NCBI GenBank assembly: GCA_031308135.1
Contig: JAHLJT010009419.1
Span: forward strand, 34,086,540 to 34,150,539
Origin: Acheta domesticus
Taxonomy: Eukaryota; Arthropoda; Insecta; Orthoptera; Gryllidae
Direction: 5' to 3'
DNA: 64,000 bases
Made by a program: the position numbers and the translations under genes. Shown here one piece after another: positions 32,455-43,724 of the stretch (position 1 is the stretch's first letter; the number at the start of each line of letters is the position of its first letter). The notes below the pieces were generated by a model, which worked only from the letters and a program-made list of their open reading frames with translations, did no database searches and was not told where the DNA came from.

Positions 32455-33300
32455 GTCACCAATTGTTATCATTTCTGTTCAACTTCTGAATTCAGCTTGA
32501 TGGGCTATCGGGCTATCGGGTGAGAAGATATTACATGGCGCCGGTTGCGCTACTGTCTGCATCTAGGGACTCTAAAGACGGGAAACATATTATGCTCCGA
32601 AGACGCTGCGTGGCTATGAGAATGACGCAATGGAAGGACTTGGGCAGTAACGAGATTAACCACATCAGCCTCCGCAAGCTTCCTGCTATTCGTAAATGTG
32701 AATATTTCCATATTTGTCGAAATTGTCATAGTTAACTTGTAACTATTTGTCTTGTTCACATTTATGAAACGCTTGGGGGCAGAAACATGATGAAACACAC
32801 TTCGATCAAATTCGAGATAATGACATTTACGAAAAGCGAGAGGCTTGTTGTAGCTGGTGTGCCTTCGTGCCGCTAGCCCTTCATGATGAGACACTATTAG
32901 TGCAAAGGTTAGAATGTAATACAATCAGCGAAACTTTGCTGGAGAAAATTCGAAACTGAAATACAGAAGCGGTCCCATGCATATGTTCCAATTTCGATGG
33001 AAATAAAGTCCTTTATTAGAACTATTGAAATATTGAGTGGACTTATACAAGAAACCTGAGAGTAAGAAGTTCACAAAAAAGCAGAAGATATGAGAAATTA
33101 GGCTATTATAATATGAGATGCTGCAATATAATAAAAGACAGAAGAATGATAAGAGAAGAAGAAGAATTTCCGGAATTTTGATATTGAACTTTCAATGCAT
33201 TATTCAGTGGGGCTCGCGCTTTTTTATAGGATAAAAGGAGGCAATTTTATAAACTTTAAGTGAAACGTACAATAAAGTAGTTAAAATAACGTCGACTGGG
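32455..33300. other. Unassigned intergenic DNA
   Basis: Frames at 32520-32735 (+) and 32550-32924 (-) overlap antiparallel and lack motifs. A nine-base direct duplication gggctatcg lies at about 32501-32518. Confidence 0.35.
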
Positions 33301-33302
33301 GA

Positions 33303-33361
<59 letters not shown>
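33303..33361 (+). repeat. (GA)n microsatellite
   Basis: Uninterrupted GA dinucleotides over about 54 bases. The Arg/Glu frame starting at 33302 is produced by it. Confidence 0.97.
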
Positions 33362-33364
<3 letters not shown>

Positions 33365-33625
33365 ATCGATTCAGTTTGCTCATCCTTCCGGAATTCTGCC
33401 AGCCCGCGGGGTTTAAGATTATTCCGTTCTTCAGCCTCTGGCCAGTGTGTATGTCACAAATGCGAGGGTGCTTACGTGAGGTGGCAGAACGCTACTCCTG
33501 TGATTCGTTGGTTTATTGGAAAAACGTCTGCCGTAGGCAGTTCAAGGGAGGAGCTCCTCCTCCCGAGCCGAAAGGCAGAAAACGTTTTTCTGGATGCAGA
33601 AGAGCTGTGGGATATGGGTGTAAGG

Positions 33626-34962
33626 CAGGGGTTTTCAAACTTTTTTCGTCCCGTGCTCCCGTGACCTAAACGAAACTTCCTGCAGCTCCCCTGGTAACAA
33701 TAAGTTTCAAATTTACAAGGTTAATATCAGTGGTGTAGCGTCAGGGGACGCTGAGATGCTGAGCATCCCCGTATATGAGAACCTTAAATACTGTATTGAT
33801 AATCTTACAAGTGGTCTGTTGAGCGAAACACGTTTTGTATTAATTTTAAATTGATTTCCTATGATTGAATTCGGCGGGCTGTTGAAGCTGGCCTCTGATT
33901 GCTTGGAAGCTAAAATACTTCAGCGTCTGCCGCCAGATTGCGACGAGCAATGACGCATGCGCAGATGGCGAGGTTCCCCTCTCCCCTCTTCACCCCTGGC
34001 CCAGAGAAACCCGACTGCTTTACGCTAGCGTCTACTGCGGAAAGAAGCTCGTTTGTGCACGAGAGCGCAGCACACTTCAGGCGGTCAGTAAATTATCTTT
34101 CTCTCTCTCACTCGGGAGTCCCCGCTTGGTCATGGGTACAAACTGTAGAAATAGTGCCTGACTACTATTTCTTAATTAATATCCAAGAAATTGTATTATC
34201 TCTTAAATAGATTACATATTATTTAAGTCTGCAATGTACGTGTATAAATTAACAAATGGTCTTATTGTCATTCGCGTATAAGAATTAAAGCTGAGCCATT
34301 GTATAATTTGCTTTCAAGACATCGGCAGCCCTGACTGGTGTGAGGATTTTGTGGGAAGCGCCTACACCGTCGTAAGCAATCGAGATCGTGGAAGTAGTCC
34401 CAGTGTATCTGCCTAGTGTTGCGTTCGCCTGTTAGATGAAGTAGTTGATAGTGACATTTTGTGTGTTATTGTTGAGCATCCCCAAACGTGTGAGTCACGC
34501 TACGCCACTGGTTAATATAGACCTATTAAAGATTCATCACAAATGAGTAAGCGATATAATAGGCCATTTTATTTCTCCGTTCTAATTAGAAATGAAAATA
34601 ACACACAACCCTTGGGTCGCAGCCGTGCTCTCGTCTGAGCAGGTGAACTCGTGATCTACATGGGTAAAAAGATTAAATATCCCATACCGCTAAGCTCGCT
34701 AGGGATGTACGACGATGCTAAAGGAGATTCAGAAGTTTATTGGTTCTTTCTAGGTTCAATTAACCCACAATTAAGAAGAAAAATTAATCATCTGTTACAA
34801 ATAACATATAGTATGATAGTAGAAAATTATTTTGTAGACATAAATGACACAAGGATTAAAGAAAATAAAATCTAAAGATCATTTTTAATAAATCACCGCG
34901 ATGCCCCTACAATAAGGCCGCGACACCCCTGGGAACAGCGACGCACAGTTTGAAAACCCCTG
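33626..34962. mobile_element. Outer hAT-type element with 8-bp duplication
   Basis: Ends are CAGGGGTTTTCAAACT (33626) and its complement AGTTTGAAAACCCCTG (to 34962). The flanking 8 bases are GTGTAAGG (33618-33625) and GTGTAAAG (34963-34970), one mismatch. CAGGG ends plus an 8-bp duplication are the hAT signature. Without the nested insertion it is about 546 bp and has no transposase: a non-autonomous copy. Confidence 0.92.
33728..34510. mobile_element. Inner hAT-type element nested in the outer one
   Basis: Starts CAGTGGTGTAGCGT and ends with the complement of CAGTGGCGTAGCGT; the inner parts of the ends share GAGCATCCCC. The flanking 8-bp duplication GTTAATAT is perfect (33720-33727 and 34511-34518). 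783 bp, no transposase; the frame at 33938-34210 is unrecognised. Confidence 0.94.
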
Positions 34963-34970
34963 GTGTAAAG

Positions 34971-35360
34971 AGATTACAGGAGAGCCGTAGGATACGAAAG
35001 GAAGAAACTTTGACAGGTCCACCTCCGAGGGATTTCGTTTTGTTTTTGTTTCGGTTAAAAGCCTTCATATTTTGAAATTCTACGAAAGTCAATTTAGCTA
35101 CGCACTAAAAAAAATTATTTTGGATTCAGACTCCAAAACTGATTTGATTAGGTAATTAAATTGAAAAAGTGAAAGTGTTTGAGAACATTCCTCCGTTCGT
35201 TCTCTATAGAAACCGACAAATACTGCCCTAGGATAACTCGGTATTTTGAAAAGTTTTCTTATATTTTCTGCTGAGTTAAGCCCCCAGCCATATAGGTGAC
35301 AACCTTTCATTTGTTTTACCCACAATCCTTATCCCTGCCGGTTAGTTCGCTTACTATTTC
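34971..35360. other. Unassigned DNA between hAT and family A copy 4
   Basis: Short frames only, no motif. Confidence 0.35.
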
Positions 35361-35363
35361 ACG

Positions 35364-36968
35364 ACAATTTTTACTTTCCCGTATACGTACGTATACACGG
35401 AGTGATATACGTAGTATAGGGAAAGTTATGTAATGCTGCGCGAAAAAATGGACAATTTTCGGCGGAAAAAAATTAATTGCCGGGCAGTGTAAAAGAATAA
35501 GTGGATAAAACCAGTTGCTAAATTAAGAAAAAAAATCCTCTATCTCGTGGTGTGGTCAAAATCCATGATTTGTTGCTTCTTTATACTTAAAAATCGATTG
35601 ACGGCATTCCGTCCGTCTGTCCGTCTGTGGTCAACGCTAGCGCCTAAACCGTTCGGTCTATTTTCTTCAAAATTGATATTCCCCAGTCGATCTGATTCTA
35701 GTCGAAGCTTTGTGATTTTGAAAAATATTCCTTAAAATTTGGGGGTACTTTAAGTGAAGCCCCCCGGGGATTTTCAACATTTTCTCAAAAACGGCTCCAA
35801 AATTTTTCTTTAAATTTCTTGTATGAATAGAGGAAAATACATTTTTAACATGGCATAGGTCCGATTTTCACGTACAGCTCTAAATTTTCGAAAATTGTGA
35901 AAGTTTGAATTTTTTTCGGCGTCTTTCTCCAACTACAAAATTGAAGATAGAGATTTTTTCTTCAAATAAAATTTGTTCTGCATATTAAGTTCTTTAATAA
36001 AGGTCATGTAAATGTTTTTCACAATTTTGGTAGTTTTCGTGCAATATTGCGTGCAATATGTGCAATTTTAAAAAATTACAAAAACAAAATTTTCTCAAAA
36101 ACGGCTCCAAATTTTTTCTTTAAACTTTTGGTAGGGATAGTGGTAAATGTACTCTATCAATGACACAAAAGCCATTTTGGTCTATCGGTTGGTTTTTTTC
36201 AAAAATTACAAAAATGTAAATTTTTTTACTTGTCTCTCACGTCGTTAATATTTACATTATCGGCGATTTTTTTACATTATTATATTTACGAGTATATATG
36301 CTTTAAATAATGTCAAGTAAAGTTTCTCGAAAACACTACCGTTTTCTGTGAAAAGTAGCTCAAATTTCGGCATTTTCAGAAATGCTCAAACGTCATTTTC
36401 TCGTATATGGCTGCAATTTTTTTCTTTAAACTTTTGTAAGGATAGTGCTAATTACACTCTTTAGTATAGCGTGAAGTTTATTTTGAGTTTTTTTTGTTTT
36501 TTTCAAAAATTATATAAATGTAAATTTTTTGAAAGATCTCTCACATCTTTAATATGCACATTTTCCGCAATTTGTAAAGATGATTATATTTGTGAGTGTA
36601 AGTGCTTCAAATAACTTCGAATAAAGTATTTTGAAAACTCAAAAATTTTCTGTGAAAATGAGCTTCAAATTTCGCATTTTTAGTAGTGCTAAAACGCCAT
36701 TTTCTCTTAAACGGCACATAATTTTTAAAAGAAAATTGCCATTTACGGCTAGGTTTTTGTGTTCTTTAATATTCTAAAATTAATGTTTCTGTTCTACCAA
36801 TAGGAAACCGAAAAATTAAGAGAATGACAAAAAAATGTACTTTTGGCGATGATAGATGGTAGCTGGCAAGAAAGAGTATGTGGCAATTCCGAATAGCTAG
36901 CGAAGACCCAGGAAAATAGAAAACTAATACAGGAAAGTCTGTGCCATTCTGTAGCACTACTAGTTTTT
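35364..36968 (-). repeat. Family A interspersed repeat, copy 4 (full length)
   Basis: Antisense copy: the right edge is the complement of the ACTAGTAGTGCTACAGAATG start, the left edge the complement of the CGTATACGGGAAAGTAAA end. Internal blocks (complement of AACGACGTGAGAGA-type and AAGATGTGAGAGAT-type) recur at about 36240 and 36537 (297 bp). The GACGGACAGACGGACGGAAT-type run is near 35610. Confidence 0.8.
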
Positions 36969-37154
36969 TTTGATATCTTGCTCCATTGCTTGGATGATTT
37001 CAGTGCTCGAGTTGGAGTTACGAGAACCTTCCCCCAGAATTGTTCCTTCTGTCCCGTAGCAACCTCGGGCGGCCGTCTACCATTCCCAAGAGTTTTCCTT
37101 GAATATTTTACCCGCAGTTTTTAGTATGTCACAGTATATGCATAGACCTACGTA

Positions 37155-38390
37155 TACGAGACAGTAACTAGTGTTGCAACAGAATGGCACAGACTTTCTC
37201 GTACTAGTTAGTTTTGTATTATCTTTGGTCTGAAGTAGCTTTTCGGACTTGCCAGATCCTTCTCTCAGCTTCCATCTATCGTTGCCCAAAATATATTTTT
37301 GAAATTTTCTCAACTTTTCGATTTCTTAACGGTAGAACCGTTGTATTATGTTAAGAATATTACAGAAGAGTAAAACGTGGCTTATATGAAAATTTTTGTT
37401 GAAAAATTTGGAGCCGTTTAAAAAAAAAGTCTTTTAAGAGTTGCAGTAAATGCGAAATATGAAGCTCTTTATCACAAACAACTTTTGAGTTTTCGAAAAA
37501 CTTCCTTGAAAGCCATTTCTAACACATTCACTTACAAATCAAGAATAAAAAACAATTTGCTAGAAACGTGCATATTAACGGAGTGAAATATTAAAAAAAT
37601 ATATATTTGAGTAATTTGCGAAAAAAAAATGAAAAAAGCAAAATGGCATCGTATACAGTGCAAAAATAAAACAAATTAATGGTACTCCAGAATGGCACAG
37701 ACTTTCCCGTATTATTTTTCTATTTCCTTTGGTCTCGGCTAGCAATTCGGACTTCACACATGCTCTTGCCAGCTTCCATCTATCGTCGCCCAAATTACTT
37801 TTTTTAACATTTTCTTAATTTTTCGGTTTCTGAATAGTAGAACGGAAATATTTTTTTAAGAAAATAAAGAACCTCGTCCTAAATGACAATTTTTTTTTGA
37901 AAAATTTAAAGCCGTTTTTAATAGAATGGGGTTTCATCGCTACTGTAAATGCGAAACTTTTTCAGAGGAATCTTTTGTGATTTCGAAAAACTTCATCTGA
38001 AGCCATTTGAAGCACTTTAACTCACAAATACAATAGTGTTTACAAATTGTAGAAAACGTGCGTATTAACGGGGAAATCTTTCAAAAAATTACGTTAGTGT
38101 AATTTTTGAAAAATCTCCAAATCGAACTTAACGTCATATTATAGAGTGCAATTAGCACTATCCGTTCGAAAAGTTTGAAGAAAACATTTGGAGCCATTTT
38201 TGTGAAAACGGCGTTTGAACGTTTCTGAAAAAGCGGAATTTTGAGCTACTTTTCACAGAAAACAGTTGAGTTTACGAGAAACTTTATTTGACATTATTTG
38301 AAGCACATGTACTCATAAATATAATGTCAACAAAGCGCCGCTAATATAGTTATTAACGACGTGAGCGTTAAGTTTAAAAAATAACGGCGT
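37155..38390 (+). repeat. Family A copies 5a and 5b, head to tail
   Basis: The start block occurs twice: at about 37160 (GTTGCAACAGAATGGCACAG) and again at about 37683 (CTCCAGAATGGCACAGACTT), each followed by its own GGTCT and CTATCG.CGCCCAA blocks. The second continues through internal units to AACGACGTGAGCG at about 38355 and lacks the distal end. A nested or tandem duplication of the element. Confidence 0.75.
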
Positions 38391-38812
38391 CGACCTAAAT
38401 GTCAGCTAGAAGGTTTCCCCAACAACATATCTCCCACTCACGAAGTTACTACCCTAGTCCTTGATCGGTCTCCCGTCATTTTCTGAAGTGGGGTGCATGT
38501 AAGTTTACCTGTGTGTAAGTAAGGGGTGAAGATATGCCAAGAAAGAGAAAGGAAAAATCCAGTGCGGCCGTGGCCCGATTGTAAGGTTACTGCACCGGCA
38601 TTAGCCTAGCCTTCATCGGAAAAACCACGGAAAATTACCCATCAGAGCAGCCGACCGCAAGAATTCTCCTCCAGAAAACGTCTGAATTCGTCCAAGCTAA
38701 GTAGCTAGTGTCGAAAATCCTGCCATTTCAGGACTCGAATCCTAGAACCGCCCGTTCAGAGGCACTGCAGTAACATCAATTGAAGCACTGTCCACCTCAG
38801 CCGGTCGTTTCT
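38391..38812 (-). mobile_element. tRNA-derived SINE, copy 2
   Basis: Reverse orientation. The complement gives B box GGATTCGAGTCCTG (near 38740), the CTGGAGGAGAATTCT body block and GGTTTTTCCGATGAAGGCTA, as in copies 1 and 3. The tail (TTGGGGAAACCTTC) is joined directly to family A copy 5b. Confidence 0.8.
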
Positions 38813-38965
38813 TGATGTCTTACCCACCCCGTAATATTCCACTATACTCGTTCTCACTCCGCCCATTGACTCTCATTCGCTTTCGATGAAACTTACCCCG
38901 GTTCCCCAATGTGTGTCGAGACCTTGTGAAAAGCCCTGCCATTACGGGGACTCGAACTCAAAAGT
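38813..38965 (-). mobile_element. Second tRNA-derived SINE piece
   Basis: The complement contains GAGTTCGAGTCCCCGTAATG (a clean B box), then GCTTTTCACAAGGTCTCGAC and GGGGAACCGGGG. The body differs from the SINE next to it, so it is either a related family or a heavily diverged copy. Confidence 0.5.
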
Positions 38966-39109
38966 TTTAACCATAATAACAATATAAAGTTTAATCATAA
39001 ACCTTTGTAACACAAATGTTAATTTTTAGACCAGGGGATAAGTTCAATATTGTCAAATAATGCGTTGAAATATAGGAATTAAGTGTGAGCGGTATCACAG
39101 ATCGCCAAT

Positions 39110-39570
39110 ACCAATGAAAGGTTTTGAAAAGCGATGCCAGTTAAAGGTTAATCAAAATCAATGGAGCCTTTTTTTTTCAACTTTGAGAATGTCCCATGGA
39201 CTTCATGCAAATTACCCCTCAAAATTAAAATATCGGTTTAATATTCAAGGGGCTACGACATCAGCCAGATCGATTGGGGAATATCAATTTTGGAGAAAAA
39301 CGGCTGAATGGTTTAGTCGTTGGCGTTGTTCACAGACTGACGGACAGACGGACAGGCGTTTGGCGGTCAATCGATTTTTCAGAATCAAGGGTCCACAAAA
39401 CATGGATTCTGGCTACACCACGTGTCAAAGGATTTTTTTCTAAATTTAGCATCCGGCTTTGCTCACTTTTTCGTTACCAGGGTCCTGTAATGAAAGTTAT
39501 TGTGCCGAAAATTCTCTGCTTTTCGCGCAGCGTTACATTACTTTCTCTCTACCGTAGTAGCGACTAGCGA
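39110..39570 (+). repeat. Family A interspersed repeat, copy 6 (3' part)
   Basis: Holds only the distal blocks: ATCAAAATCAATGGAGCC, GCCAGATCGATTGGGGAATA, GACGGACAGACGGACAGGCG, ATGGATTCTGGCTACACCA and the terminal GCGAGAAAGTAAAA (39555-39568). Confidence 0.75.
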
Positions 39571-39880
39571 GAAAGTAAAATTGATCGCAGTTTTGTAAAT
39601 ATGATTTTTAATTGTAATTACTTCTAGTTTTCTGTGAATCTGAAAATTTAGCATAAACCATGGGGCTTGAACATTTTTTGAAAGGCATTTGTTTTATACC
39701 TGGTGTTTATCTATTGTTGATGCAGCATTACCCCAGACTAGGCATGCATAAGTAAGAGATGGTAGGATTACAGATTTATCTGTGTGTGTGTGTGTAGTGT
39801 TGCTAATATTGCACATACTTTCTCGTTCGTATTTTTACGCAAGATTACGCGAATAGTACTAAAATTTTCTAAACATTGTA
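39571..39880. other. LINE vestige and variant family A start
   Basis: 39700-39760 (minus sense LMHAWSGVMLHQQ) resembles a decayed LINE C-terminus. GCACATACTTTCTCGTTCGT at about 39812 matches the variant family A start seen at 22797 and runs up to the pogo-like element. Confidence 0.4.
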
Positions 39881-41268
39881 GGGGAGACCGGGGCTAGTTG
39901 TGACAGGGGCAAGTTGTGACATCGTTTTTACTGTCCAATCCAATTGAGCTCAGCTCGTGAATGTTTACATGAAAGTTTCTAAACTTTGCGTAAGTGTGCT
40001 CTTTGAGTTGCGGGAACCGTTGCTTGATTTGCTTATTTACGAACATTTTGTGTTTTACACATAGTGAAGTAAAAGTCTGTCGGATTGTTCCAGTTCAGCA
40101 ACAATAAATCGGAGGTATGATCAACTACTTAGTATCATTGAAAAACTTACTGTTTAAGCTATAATTCGATGAGCTTTTATTTCATATGAATGGCAAAATA
40201 ACATGAAATAAAAACGGAAGTTCATTTTAGTGTCTCGGGGCTAGTTGTAACAGGTTCTAAGGGGCACGTTGTGGCAGTGTACTACTGGATCCAATATTGT
40301 TTGAGAGAATAATTTTAATTCCAGGAAATGTAGTGAGGAATTACGAAGCTTAGCATATGATTTTGCCGTGGAAAACAAAACTCAAAGGCCAGAAAATTGG
40401 ATAACAAAGAAGTCTGCAAGTGTTGATTGGATGACGAAGTGCATGCAGCGACACTAAAATTTATCTTTATGTTCCTGAAGCTACTACGTATAATTTGAAT
40501 AAAAACACAGGTTTCAGTGAACACAATGTTGACATTTTCTTCAATCATTTAGCCTCTGTTTTCTAGAAATATGGTTTTAATGCAAATGACATAATTGGAA
40601 CATAGGTGAAAGTGGGGTAGGAACAGTACAAAAGCAACAGTTAATGACAAAGAATGCAATATTGCTGTTTCTGTTGTAAAAGATGGGTTATCCCCATCAG
40701 CGGTTAGGCCTTAGGAAATCAGACCTCTTCCTAACGCAGGACCTCGAGTAATAACCGTAAGAGAACAAAGACTTTGAAATTTACCATTTTCACTAGCACT
40801 CGTTTAAAGAAGGAATTCGATTACAGCAACAAAGAAGATTAGGAAAAATATCTATTCTAAAACAAAAGAAGAAAAACAAAAATACTTGTCAAAAAGCTAT
40901 ATTTCTAAGCAAAGATGTAGATCTAATATATCCAGAAACGACAGAAGACATATCCGAAAGCTCCGAAAATGAGGAAAAGTGTTCATGCCTTGTTTGCTTA
41001 GAACCATTTTAAACATCAAAGGGTAGAGAGAACTGGGTGCAGTGTATAACTTGTAAGAAATGGGCTCATGTAAACTGCACTAAAAATGTGGTATATTACC
41101 TTTATATTCACTGCCATTCGGATGTTGAGAACAATGAAGGTTAAATAAAAGTTGGAGTATAAATGAATCAGTATTGTAGAGGCGTCTATTAGACAACAAT
41201 ATTCCAGTTTCTTTTACATGTGCCACAAAATGCTCCAGTCCAGTCACAACTTGCCCCGCAGAGGGCAA
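39881..41268 (+). mobile_element. Pogo-like (Tc1/mariner superfamily) DNA transposon, degenerate
   Basis: Inverted ends share GGGGC(T/A)AGTTGTGAC: left at 39890, right complemented at 41237-41257. The left end repeats GGGGC.AGTTGTGAC twice in 30 bases, and GGGGCTAGTTGTAAC recurs at 40238, suggesting multiple transposase-binding sites. Encloses a pogo/jerky-type transposase remnant. The outermost bases and the target duplication cannot be fixed by eye. It separates family A sequence at 39800-39880 and 41269 onward. Confidence 0.75.
40300..41085 (+). pseudogene. Pogo/jerky-type transposase remnant with C-terminal zinc-finger-like tail
   Basis: Plus-strand reading across frames: a short NWITKKSASVDWMT stretch (normally NW..K.AG.DW...F..R in pogo-type DNA-binding domains), SPEATSYNLNKNTGFSEHNV, NHLASVF, then YGFNANDI and a GTVQKQQLMTKNAI-like stretch just ahead of where the DDE core should begin. 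The catalytic core is largely missing. Near 40985-41083 CLVCLEPF and WVQCITCKKWAHVNCT resemble the zinc-binding (PHD-like) tail present on some insect pogo transposases. Many stops. Confidence 0.7.
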
Positions 41269-42085
41269 GATTTTCTCAAAACGGATCCAATTTTTTTCTT
41301 GAAACTTTTGGTAAGGATAGTACCTAATTCACTCTAAGAGATGACATCAACGCCTTATTACTCTCTTCTTTTTTTCCAAAAACTACAAAAATGTATTTTT
41401 TTTAATATTCTCTCACGTCGTTAATATTTACACTAGCGGCAATTTATTCACATTTTTACATTTATGAATACATGTGCTTTAAATAATGCCAGATAAAGTT
41501 TATCGAAAACTCAACCGTTTTCTGTGAAAACAAGCTAAAATTCTCAAAAATGGCTCCAATTTTTTTCTTTTAACTTTTCGAACGGATAGTGCAAATTGCA
41601 CTCTTTAATATGCCATTAAGTAATTTTTGGCATGCCACAAATGTAATTTTTTTGAAAGATCACTCACATCTTTAATATGCACATTACCAGCAATTTGTAA
41701 ACATTATTGTATTTGTGGGTGTATGTGCTTTAAATGACTTCAAATGAAGTTCCTTGAAAACTGAAAAATTTTCTGTGAAAAAGAGATTCAAATTTCGCAT
41801 TTACAGTAGCGGTAAAGAGCCATGTTCTTAGAAACGTCTCTAAATTTTTAAAAGAGAACTGCCATTTAGGACAAGGTTTTTGTGTTCTTTAACATTCGTA
41901 AAATAATATTCCCGTTCTACTATTAGCAACCCGAAAAATTAACAAAATGTCAAAAAAATGTACTTGGGCGGCGATAGATGGCAGTTGGCAAGAGTATGTG
42001 TCAAGTCCGAATAGCTAGCCGAGACCAAAGGTAATAGAAAGTTAATACGGGAAAGTCTGTGCCATTCTGTAGCACCACTAGTTAA
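41269..42085 (-). repeat. Family A interspersed repeat, copy 7 (5' part)
   Basis: Antisense. Its right edge is the complement of AACTAGTGGTGCTACAGAAT, the best-preserved start block, followed by complements of GGTCTCGGCTAGCTATTCGG and CATCTATCGCCGCCCAAGTA. Internal blocks recur at about 41416 and 41667. It stops at the pogo-like element. Confidence 0.8.
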
Positions 42086-42503
42086 TTCTGTCCCATGTCG
42101 TAGATTTGCTGCGTGTTAAAGTTCCTCAAGCCTAAAAGATACCTCTGAGCCAAATTAAAAATCGCCAGTTTCGTCGCCCAAGTGATACCTCCTTTCTCTG
42201 TTATCCGGTGAAAGAAGCGTAGCAGAATTAACGTAGTCAGGTGGAAGAGCAGGTCTGATGACCTGAGTCTCGCCAAGGCAAATAAGTCCTTAATTGAACT
42301 GAATTGAATTGAATTCTGTCTTGGGCAATGACAACATTCCTGATTTGTCTAATTCACCTATAATCCTGAAACCATGGAAACATTTAATATAATATGTTGC
42401 TAAGCAGCAGCGTGAGGCACAAATCAATTATAGTATTTCGTTGCAGCGTTACGTGGCCAAGGACTGTATTTATCATTACCGCTTTGATGTCTGAAGGTGT
42501 GTG
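42086..42503. other. Upstream region of the ATP synthase gamma-like gene
   Basis: The minus frame 42082-42276 has no motif I recognise. GAATTGAATTGAATT is a small direct repeat near 42299-42315. If the gene is expressed, its promoter should lie here; no clear TATA box is seen. Confidence 0.35.
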
Positions 42504-42582
42504 GTGAGTTTCTTTTTTTTTGTACTTGTAAAACTAAAATTACAAACATCTGGGCTATTACCAACATTGTTTCTTCAATCAG
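42504..42582 (+). other. Candidate 79-bp intron in the 5' UTR
   Basis: A good donor (GTGAGT at 42504) and a pyrimidine-tract acceptor (TTTCTTCAATCAG ending 42582) lie just before the start codon. An in-frame TAA at 42584-42586 stays upstream of the ATG after splicing, so splicing would not add a presequence. Confidence 0.4.
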
Positions 42583-42598
42583 ATAATCCACAAGAGAA

Positions 42599-43423
42599 AT
42601 GTCTACTGTGAAGATGATTTCCCTTCAAGTGAAATCAATGAAGAATATACAAAAGATAGTGAAAACTATGAAAGTAGTGTCGGCAGCCAAGTATGCAAAA
42701 GCGAAAAAAGATCTTCTTGTTGCCCGACCTTACGGAAACAGCACTAAAGTGTTTTACGACAAACTTGATCTAAAAGATCCGCAAGAACAGACTCTGTTAA
42801 TTGCTATTACATCTGACAGAGGATTGTGTGGCGCTCTTCACAAAAATGTCTCCGTTAAAGTCAAGGAGGAATTTGCGAAACGTCCAGAAAATTCCAAGAT
42901 AATTTGTGTGGGAGAAAAATCTCGGGGTTTACTGCAGGGGCAGTACGGTAGAAGTTTCCTGGGCGTTGCTGACCAAATTGGTCGCAAACCTCCGACCTTT
43001 CTTGATGCATCAAGAATAGCAAACATACTATTCTCATCTCCTTACAAATATACTTCGGGCAAAATAATATTCAACGAGTCAAAATCTGTGGTTTCATATT
43101 TAACTAGTGTTGTGCCTGTGTTCTCTTTGCGCACTCTAAACGCGGCTCCTGGGTTGCAAGTGTATGATTCTTTAGACGACGAAATTCTGCAAAGTTACTT
43201 AGAATTTTCAGTAACGTCCCTTCTGTTTTATGCCTTGAAAGAGGCAGCCACCAGCGAGCAGTCGTCTCGAGTGAATGCAATGGAGCAAGCCACCAAAACA
43301 TCAGGGAACATGATCCACTCGCTGACGATGACTCTCAACAAAAAACGACAGGCAGCCATCACGACAGAGTTGATTGAGATCATCTCCGGAGCAACGGCTG
43401 CCAAGCCAGACTCAGGAGTTTGA
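42599..43423 (+). CDS. ATPsyngamma: ATP synthase F1 gamma subunit-like protein, uninterrupted, no presequence
   Basis: 274 codons, no stop or shift. The gamma subunit is the rotating central stalk of mitochondrial ATP synthase, coupling proton flow to the catalytic hexamer. Visible hallmarks: the N-terminal coiled-coil helix (MKNIQKIVKTMKVVSAAKYA, residues about 14-33), the central AITSDRGLCGALH (about 69-81), PPTFLDASRIANI (about 129-141), VYDSLDDEILQSYLEF (about 187-202), and the C-terminal helix (SSRVNAMEQATKTSGNMI, then RQAAITTELIEIISGA). Both long helices of the rotor are present. The ATG corresponds to the start of the mature protein: the usual ~25-residue mitochondrial presequence is absent, and an in-frame stop sits 5 codons upstream. 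A single reading frame and divergence from the common insect sequence fit a retrocopy kept open by selection. Neighbours are only repeats. Poly(A) signals follow at 43725 and 43749. Confidence 0.9.
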   Translation: MSTVKMISLQVKSMKNIQKIVKTMKVVSAAKYAKAKKDLLVARPYGNSTKVFYDKLDLKDPQEQTLLIAITSDRGLCGALHKNVSVKVKEEFAKRPENSKIICVGEKSRGLLQGQYGRSFLGVADQIGRKPPTFLDASRIANILFSSPYKYTSGKIIFNESKSVVSYLTSVVPVFSLRTLNAAPGLQVYDSLDDEILQSYLEFSVTSLLFYALKEAATSEQSSRVNAMEQATKTSGNMIHSLTMTLNKKRQAAITTELIEIISGATAAKPDSGV

Positions 43424-43724
43424 ACTACGTACGCTTATCCAAGTCATGAAGATTTTGGTGTGCCAGAAACTCAAGGTTTTCTTCAGATAGCTTTTCTTTA
43501 CAATGCATTACCTTTTCTTCTCACATTCGTACGACTAAAATAGGACAATTATTATTTTCTAGTTGGTTGTAAAAATATCGACTATAACATTTATTTGTAA
43601 ATCTCTACCAACGTGTAAAGATCATTCTGAATTTACAAAAAATTTCATTGGGATTTAAAGTCTATTCCTGAACACGCACAGTTATCAAAAATAATCGATG
43701 GGAAGATGATGAACATCATTTTAC

